This document shows positions 49,661 through 56,812 of a stretch of DNA of 56,812 nt, one piece after another; the stretch's first letter is position 1, and each line of letters begins with the position of its first letter. Both the position numbers and the translations under genes were made by a program. Location: NCBI GenBank assembly GCA_013365365.1, contig JABVXU010000359.1:1-56812 (forward strand), written 5' to 3'. The notes below the pieces were generated by a model, which was given only the letters and a program-made list of their open reading frames with translations, searched no databases and had not been told where the DNA came from. The DNA comes from Cruorifilaria tuberocauda. Its lineage: Eukaryota > Nematoda > Chromadorea > Rhabditida > Onchocercidae.

Positions 49661-51277
49661 TCTTAGTTCATTTCTCATTTCAATGTTTTTAAAATTCTAA
49701 CAATGTCGATTATTCCATAACAATTTAAGGAATTGTTTTCGCATCACTGAAAATTCATGGTAATTCCACAGTATTATTAAGCCTGCATATTTCAATAATT
49801 TGAATGTTCACACTACAGATTCATATCACATTCGAATCCATGACCATTGCTTGAATTCCATTTATCCAAATATTCAAAGTTTATAAAACTAGCGTAGATT
49901 CAAAGGTTGCCATTGCACGGAAAATAGCTTTCTTTTTGATTTTTATTTATTCGGATTGTCTTGGATTCTCAACATAGGTTCGCAATATTCACTTCACTGA
50001 ATTTTGGACAAACAAATTGAAGTCCTTATCACTGGTTTTATTAATGTCAGATGAGTCAGAATCAGACTAAGTAACTTCATAGCCGTGAGACAAAGATGAG
50101 AGAAATTAACACAGTGTCTCTCATTCTGCACTATATTTCGCAATTTATTCATTCCTACCATAAATCAGACGCATAAAAAAAGCAGAGATCTCATAAAATC
50201 AAAACGTTCGTTGCAATATTTTGAAAAAGCATGTAAATTTCAAAATCGCGACCTCATGGATCTCCCAAATATACTGATTTCAAGACACATTATATCTAAA
50301 AATTTCATACTGCTGAACTTTTATATCTTTATAATGAATACGCACAAAGAGAGTGCAGTATTGGCACATAAAACTTCACTTGAAATATTACGAAATTATG
50401 AAATTTACTAAATTGCGAATAAAGATTGATACTCGAAGGAGCTTGATGTTGCTCAGTATAACAGCGATTTTTTTTATTAGCTAAGTGATATTTTTCAGTC
50501 AAAAATAGTTCTTACGAAAGGATCCATGAAAAAACCATCTAGAAGGCGAGCGTAGATTTTTTCAGACATTGAAATTTCTGAACAATTTTAGTCAAATATA
50601 TACAGCTCAAGGATAAATTTGAATGGAAACAGGATGACGAACTTCTTGGAGAAATGAAAAACGATAGCTTTCTTTTGCTTTTTCATTGAACATGAGATTA
50701 AACTCTTTTGGTCTGCCATAATTTCGGTCAGCGATGTAATCCATGCGTAATCCACGGTAAAAGGCAATTGAAAATGGATAACTGTATTCAACGAAGAAAT
50801 GAACGTTTTCTATTGGAATTTTTTCAAAATGAAGAGTATTTTAGTTTGTTCAACAAGTCAGTTTACTCAAACAGTTAAGGCTAATTTGAAAATCGGAAAG
50901 AATGTATTGTTGTAGTTTGCTGTGCCTATCTATTTCAGTACAGCTTATGGATTCCAAAAAACCAGTAATAACTATGGAATTGCTCGGTTTTTCACGATTT
51001 TGCCAGTAAGTGACCATCACACATCAAAATACTCTCAAACAACTGAGTCTTAAAAATCAGTTCAAAGAGGAGTGTAGATCGACTACCAAGACCAACGAGG
51101 AGTATCATCCATCGGATCATCGACAAAGGAAGCAATTAGTGATCGATCATCATTACGGAATTTGGATATATACGTCAGAGCCGAGTAAACAGTTTCTCAC
51201 GTACTAATCCAGTGAGGCCAAAGAATAGACTCGTCTAATTAAGGGTTTATGCAGAACTTTTGCAAACGGTACTCTTT
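49661..51277. other. AT-rich intergenic region, no gene seen
   Basis: Only short chance frames occur on either strand, for example 50211-50411 plus and 50588-50791 minus, with no recognisable protein. The part from 51010 to 51207 is somewhat richer in G and C and lies just downstream of the minus-strand tRNA gene, but it shows no recognised feature. Confidence 0.6.
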
Positions 51278-51349
51278 TGCCTCATGCTGGGATCGAACCA
51301 GCGACCTTCTGTTTACGAGACAGACGCTCTGCCACTGAGCTAAAGAGGC
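51278..51349 (-). tRNA. tRNA-Thr (anticodon CGT)
   Basis: Read on the minus strand the sequence folds as a standard cloverleaf. The acceptor is GCCTCTT paired with ATGAGGC, with one T-T mismatch at the sixth pair. The D arm is GCTC-AGTGGCA-GAGC, the anticodon arm TCTGT-CTCGTAA-ACAGA, and the T arm GCTGG-TTCGATC-CCAGC. The discriminator base is A. The anticodon CGT reads ACG (threonine). Internal promoter boxes A (TAGCTCAGTGG) and B (GGTTCGATCC) are intact and there is no intron. No run of four T residues follows within about 40 bases, so the polymerase III terminator is weak or further on. Confidence 0.93.
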
Positions 51350-53639
51350 CCCGTCTGAATTGTTTCACAGAATTAATGAAATAAGTTTATTATGTTCGTG
51401 AATTTTTTGCGTCTAATAATCATTTGAAATGAAACAAAAGCTTCGTAATACTCCTCAATTTGAGATCATTCATTTCTCACATTTATTCGATAGTTCCTCC
51501 TTTTTTTCTCCCAAAAGATATTAATTCTAATCGAATATTTCCCAGAAACTGATAAGTATTATGAAAAGAGCTATTCAATATCGATGAATAATGGCGGTGC
51601 AAAGCAAATAACATCTTCAAAATGACTGATTAGAGAAAAAATATCATCAAAGTGATGAGAAGAACAAAAAAGAGAAAATTATAAAATATGCATGAGATCG
51701 GTAGAAAATAGTGTTTATTCCTAAAGGACGTAGAAAAAGTGTGATTAATAAATACTTTTAGTATCTTTCTCATATCATTATTTCATTGAACATTTAATCA
51801 TAAATGTACTCAATTCGTTTAACTTTTCAAAATAGGAAATTTCTGAAAGATATGTCTAATATTTAACAATCTAATATAATAAATGGAAGAAAAAATTTTT
51901 TTAATTTTTATAATTTTTATAAGCAATGATTATTTGTTGGAATTCAGAAATGGCTTACATTTTCTGTATGCTCAATAAGTACTGAATCCCGCGTATCGCT
52001 TTGCATTTTCACTCAAAAATGATAGCCGCGGAAAAAGATCCTACTGATAGTTTGCATGGTGGCTACTTGGGACCATTGAAGTGAATTGACAAAATTATCA
52101 GAAATGGCCTTTCCCATCAAAATCACACATGATATTTGGCAATTTATCAAATGCGATTCATTTCTTTTTCGCAACGACTTATCGAATCCATAATGAACGT
52201 AGGATTACTTGTTTAAAAAAATCGATTCTTCTGAAAGGAAGAGAAATAAGTAAGCATATTTGGCTGAAAACAAGAAGATTGATAGCATTGATTATAAATC
52301 AGTGAATGTTACTTTAAGCATCCAAATAAGTTATTTGTTCGGGATGGAAATATTATATGAAAGCATAAATCGTTTTCCCATCATTGTGCTCTATTTTAAT
52401 AGTGAAACATTATTATACTGTACTCGTTCTGTATTATTGATTTTGTATTTCGGTAGCAGAAGAAATTTTAATTAAAGTTTAGAAAATACTCAAATCAATA
52501 GACGTTCTATATTATTAAAAAACATGACCGAACATTGTAATTTCATTAGCTTATTAATATTCTCTATTTACAGTAATATTATGAAAGCACAGATTCCATT
52601 TGAAATTTGAAAATAGTCAATGATAAAGTGACTGAAATCATAATACTGTAATGGGAAATGCGAACATTTTGAAATCAAATAGTTCTACAAAACTTTCTCA
52701 ATCGATTTTCCTCCACTTTTCGGCTCATTTCTGAACGCAAGTTTATGATAAATAAAACAATATGAGCCTTTAAATTTCATTTATTTAAAATAGAGAATTG
52801 AAAATATCAGTTTCGCAATCATTTCTTTAGTTAAACCTGATCGCAATTATTTCACATACTTTAAAAAACCCAGCAGTCTGAAATCCATATTACTACGGCT
52901 AAAAAGTTTTTGAGCTCTATTATTTAAATATAAAAAACTTTGGAAGCAAATATAACAACAATTGCAAAATTGAGCACATGAAATTCGATTCTCGAAAATA
53001 GCACTGAAAAATACAATACTTGAAAAAAATTATTAAATTTCCCAGAAAATATCTTAAAGTGTTGTGGGAAATATTTACATACAAAGCACAAGCGATATTA
53101 TCAGACAATAATTATAAACATGTCAGGAATATTCATCTTCTCCAATTGCATTGCATAAACAAAATGCTACCGTTATACCAAATATCTGAAAAAGAAAATT
53201 TCTAAAAAATTCTTAAAAAATTACTTCTTAGCTTTATTATAAGATTCAGTACCCAAGGAAATGTACTTGCATATTATTTTGAATAATTTGAAAAATTGCT
53301 TAAAATTACTTCTTAACTTTATTGTGAGATTTATTTCTCAAGCAACACACTTGCGTAATTATTTTAACTTATAATTGTAAGGTGTTCGAGAAGGTATTCG
53401 AGAATATATTCCTTTTCATTTAAAACATCCCAAAGTGTATCAGACTACTTTTATAAAAAAATAAATGAAAATATGGAAATAAATTCCACTTATGCCCTTT
53501 ATAGCAATTATTTAAATGGAAATTTAAAATAACTATTTCAAAAACCTTATGAATTAGTTGAATTAAAAGAAAAATTCAGCGACTGAACAAGCTTTTTTAA
53601 ATTTGGATGTAAATAATCTTACTGAAACATTTAATTTAC
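51350..53639. other. AT-rich region, no confident gene
   Basis: The missing last exon of the minus-strand tetraspanin could lie here, but none of the short frames gives a convincing continuation of its fourth membrane segment. A minus-strand frame after GTATTTTTCAG (starting near 53007) is phase-compatible but its sequence (CYFRESNFMCS and onward) does not look right. Confidence 0.5.
53219..53376. repeat. Two-copy imperfect tandem repeat, about 85-base period
   Basis: Copies begin at TTACTTCTTAGCTTTATTAT (53221) and TTACTTCTTAACTTTATTGT (53306) and stay alignable for about 70 bases, with substitutions. The repeat lies downstream of the last visible tetraspanin exon on the minus strand. Confidence 0.7.
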
Positions 53640-55866
53640 CTGTATCAATGCAATACTGATTATTGTCCATGCAACAATCTTGAAATGAGTCGATAATGCC
53701 TGTACGGAATCTCTGATTTTATCATAGCAACCCTACAACGAAACAGTGATGCAAACCTTAAGCGCAATTGTCGTAGCAATTATTTACTGCGAAAAAATAG
53801 AATTGAAATGTTGCAGGAAAATATAAATGCAGTTGGAAGTGTTATTCTCGAAAATTGTCAAACTTTTTTGTTTTAAATTTCGAATTTGGGTGTAAGAAAT
53901 GGATAGCTGCGACTAATTTTATTAAGCAATATTTAAAAAAACTACTGACATCGCCATATCTAGCTATTGTAGGACAAAATTCCATCAAAGTTCCATCCTT
54001 GTTCGGTGGACAACAAGCTGGCGGAAAATGATGTTTTCGACCAGTTAACTGATACCAGCCGCTTTCATTGAAATCACCAATCTTCGAATCCACACCACAA
54101 CAAGATTTCTATAAATTATTTCCAGACTAAGTAAGTTATTTTTAGTTGATAAAAAAGCTATCATTATCTGACGATCAAAGTTCTGATAATTACTGGTAAA
54201 TAAGATAATAAAATAATAATAACAACTGAAAAAAGATAATTAAGCTAAAAATTTAATTAACAAACTTTCAAATACTATTTTATTTCCAACTTCATTTCGC
54301 TTCATTTTCATCAAAATTAAATGAAAAAATAATTTATATTAATCGAATATGTTCATCAAATTTACCTCAATCATAATTTTATCCCATGCAGCCTTTATAA
54401 GAACGGAATCATCGGATACTTTATGTGATGTATCCGTTCCGTTGTACAATTTCAGCGATGCTTTCAAAATTTGTCGAAAATCTTGTTGGAACTGATGTAA
54501 TTTATCAGTAAAAAAATGAAAAGAGAAAACAAGTATTTCTTCAAGAGAAAAAAATGAATTTCACTTTTACAAGAAACTTTAAAAAAACTGGAAAAATCAA
54601 GAAAAAAATCATCAAAAATTCTTAAACTTTCTTATCAGCGAGGTTATCATAAATACCTACCATATGACTATGCATAACAGCATATATCGCCCCAGCTATC
54701 TGTGTCGCCAGTATAATCATTAGGCATGTTGCGTACTGTAAAAAAAACTATAAAATAATTGATTACAATCGAGAAAAATTATCATACGCCTCCCCAGAGA
54801 GCAATTCAAAATATTTTTCTCTCTTTGGAGCATTATTTGCTCTTTTCTTTTTGTTTAATTTTAAATTTGTAAATTGTTGATATTAATGCAAGCGGATAAT
54901 CGTAAACTTATTGTTCGATAAATCACACAATATGAGCAGAAAAAATCTTAAAGATTAGTGACTGAAATTTTTAAAACCTCTTTTTATATTTATTTTTAGG
55001 TAAGATGAGGTAAAGGACAGAACAAATGAATGCAAAATTTTTAGATCTTTAAACTTCTCTCATTTAAAATTTGAACAATTTTTGAAATTTTCAGTTAATT
55101 CTTCACTGATTCGTTCTAAACTATAGTAGTGATTTTAGTAAATATGTGAAATTTAATTAATATAAAGGTAACTTACGCAACACAAAAGTAAACGCCATTC
55201 TTTCGCCGCCCCGCAACATCCCAGAAACGATACAACAATGACGATAATACCGCCAATAATTAACAAATATCCAATCTGTCGTACCGCTGCTGGCTTTGAT
55301 GCCTAATTATAAAATTTACAGTGTTGAACTGTCAAATTATATATTAAAGTTTAATTAAATTTAAATAATCAAAGCCTATCAAAGTTTTCCTTTCAAATGA
55401 ATTGAGTTTCTTGTTCGTTATCAAATTTTTATTTAACTTCCAGCTGTTCATTGAAATATCTTAAATGTTTTAAAATTTATATCTAAAAATTAAAAAATTG
55501 TATTGTTTACCTAAATTTAGCACTTTTTATAACTTAATCCATTTTTCGTTTGCCTTCTTTTCCTTCGTTACTATTCTTCATTACTCCAAAATGGATAAGG
55601 CTTTAAAAGTAGAAGTTAAAAAAACTTTTTTTACACTTTGATCCATCTTTTATTATCTTTTTTTCTTTTTGTTCAAAAAACAAAAGGAGCTTTTTTCAGC
55701 ACTTAATTTCATCTCAAAAGACCGGAAAAATCTGAACAAAACGCACCAATTCTCGTAATCCATCATCGGTAACTTGAACTTTTTCACTAGCAACTGCTAA
55801 GCTATCAACCGCATATCGATCAAGCACCAACCATGTCCCAATACCGACGCATACCAAACCACATAA
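53640..55866 (-). CDS. Tetraspanin, partial (six exons; first and last exons missing)
   Basis: Minus-strand exons in order: 55866-55747, 55302-55177, 54735-54661, 54491-54366, 54108-53950 and 53732-53640. All junctions are phase 0, and together they give 233 residues without a stop. Exon 1 seen holds the end of membrane segment 1 (LCGLVCVGIGTWLVLDRYAV) and the small outer loop. Exon 2 holds segment 2 with the family signature FLGCCGAAKEWRLLLCC. Exon 3 holds segment 3 (YATCLMIILATQIAGAIYAV). Exons 4-6 hold the large outer loop with the hallmark CCG (KSCCGVDSK), then PACCPP, EFCP and GCYDKI: six cysteines in all, plus an NGT glycosylation site. The last exon starts segment 4 (HFKIVAWTIISIALIQ). 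Tetraspanins are four-pass membrane organisers of adhesion and signalling complexes at the cell surface or in endosomes. The start exon is probably to the right of 55866 or outside the window. The rest of segment 4 and the tail were not found; reading on through the last donor gives only Val-Asn-stop. Confidence 0.9.
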
Positions 55867-56812
55867 CTACAGATACTTTTATCTTACTTTCATAACATTA
55901 TTACTGCGGAATCTAAATACTTGATAATCTAAAACCGTTTTAAATTTTAGCCTGTAGATTTTGTCATCTTAAATGTTCAATGGTAAGATTGTTCGAAAAA
56001 ATAAAAAATAAATTCAAATATTCAAAATCTGAAAAAAATTACCAAAAAAATCAAATTAAAAACGAAGAGACAAAATTTAAGACATCTCGCGCCACAACTC
56101 AAATTTGCCATTCGGTGCTATCTTTAAACGGCCTTAAACGAAATTGTGCTAAATTGCGCTAAATATGTGAAAAATTTCAGAAAAGAATATTCAAGTTCAC
56201 TTCCAGTTTATTGCTGTCGACTTATCTGAAATCAACGGTTAATATAATATAATAAATATGAAATACCATTTTATCAATAATGTGCGCAATATAATCACCA
56301 GATGTGCACTATACTGATGATCGTCGATGTGATAAGTTATTTCAGCAATATTATATTAACAGCTACTGCTATCTTTTAAGGCTCTATGGCGAATTAAATT
56401 TTTTCTAGTTAATTTTCAAACTTTTATCATTAACATTAAACATTGCCGAATGGCGTAATATTTAATTTAATTTAATTTACTCGCAATCACTACAAAAATC
56501 GCCTAACAACTAGTATTAAAAAGCATAAGAAAAATTTAATTACTATAGATGAATAATTTTCCAGGGAATAATCCATATAACTCCCATATCTTCTAATTCT
56601 TGAAAGCAATTTTATAACAACTCATTTACCATTCCTGTTGTCGCTAAAAAAGCGAGGAAATGAAGAATGATGAAATCCTTTGTTCTGGATTTGATATTGT
56701 AAGCTAAAGTATGCTTGTGGTTTCAAGCTTTGTTAAAGAAATCCTCTGTTCTTAAATTTAAAACTATATATATTTGATTGGTCAAGACCTCCTCCTCCAG
56801 AATAAAGAAAGT
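55867..56812. other. AT-rich region upstream of the visible tetraspanin exons
   Basis: On the minus strand this is where the first tetraspanin exon would be expected. I could not find a Met-started exon ending in phase 0 that supplies the start of membrane segment 1. The plus strand has only a short Lys/Asn-rich frame (55980-56162), probably chance. TTTAA-type runs occur near 56460-56480. Confidence 0.5.

Noticed and set aside
53500..53590. A last tetraspanin exon starting after CTTGTTCAG (SLNFSFNSTNS, stop)
   Set aside because: It is phase-compatible but the intron would be only about 57 bases, and the sequence does not complete a membrane segment.
1..56812. CRISPR arrays, bacterial operons, insertion sequences
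   Set aside because: The window is eukaryotic, with spliced genes. No regularly spaced repeats with unique spacers and no bacterial gene organisation were seen.

Overview
The window looks like genomic DNA from a nematode, most likely a filarial or other spirurid worm. It is very AT-rich. Genes are split into short exons with nematode-style acceptors (TTTTCAG or TTTTTAG) and donors such as GTAAGT, GTATGT and GTTTGT. It holds three confident protein-coding genes, a cut or poorly defined gene at the left end, one tRNA gene and a degraded, more GC-rich block that may be an old LTR retrotransposon. I rebuilt the gene models by hand by matching splice sites and codon phase; in all three confident genes the exons join without a frame break. 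Layout, left to right. 1-4.6 kb: a (CA)n tract, two phase-compatible internal exons (512-624, 3051-3162), then an open frame to a stop at 4566-4568 encoding a low-complexity protein I do not recognise; its upstream side is interrupted by five consecutive in-frame stops. 4.6-12.2 kb: mostly AT-rich DNA with two weak candidate exons (7800-7913, 10254-10482). 12.35-30.66 kb, plus strand: a 16-exon gene for an 850-residue protein (start not found) with a Ser/Asn-rich N-terminal part and a C-terminal coiled coil resembling the LZTS/N4BP3 (Fezzin) family; one intron is about 7.8 kb. 30.7-35.0 kb: non-coding, with one possible alternative last exon at 32833. 35.03-43.26 kb, plus strand: a 14-exon gene for a secreted 969-residue protein of the BPI/LBP/CETP lipid-binding family. 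It has a signal peptide, a large low-complexity insert between its two lipid-binding halves, and furin-type cleavage motifs. 43.3-49.7 kb: a block without intact genes but with element-like features on the minus strand (a TATATAAA box in LTR-like context, a FWELE-type peptide, a four-copy short tandem repeat). 51.28-51.35 kb, minus strand: tRNA-Thr(CGT). 53.64-55.87 kb, minus strand: a tetraspanin gene, six exons visible; the first exon lies beyond the window or was not found, and the end of the fourth membrane segment is missing. The genes do not form an operon or shared pathway that I can see. They look like ordinary, widely spaced nematode genes: a cytoplasmic or cortical coiled-coil scaffold, a secreted lipid-binding protein and a four-pass membrane protein. 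The most unusual item is the BPI-family protein with its inserted, potentially cleavable central region.
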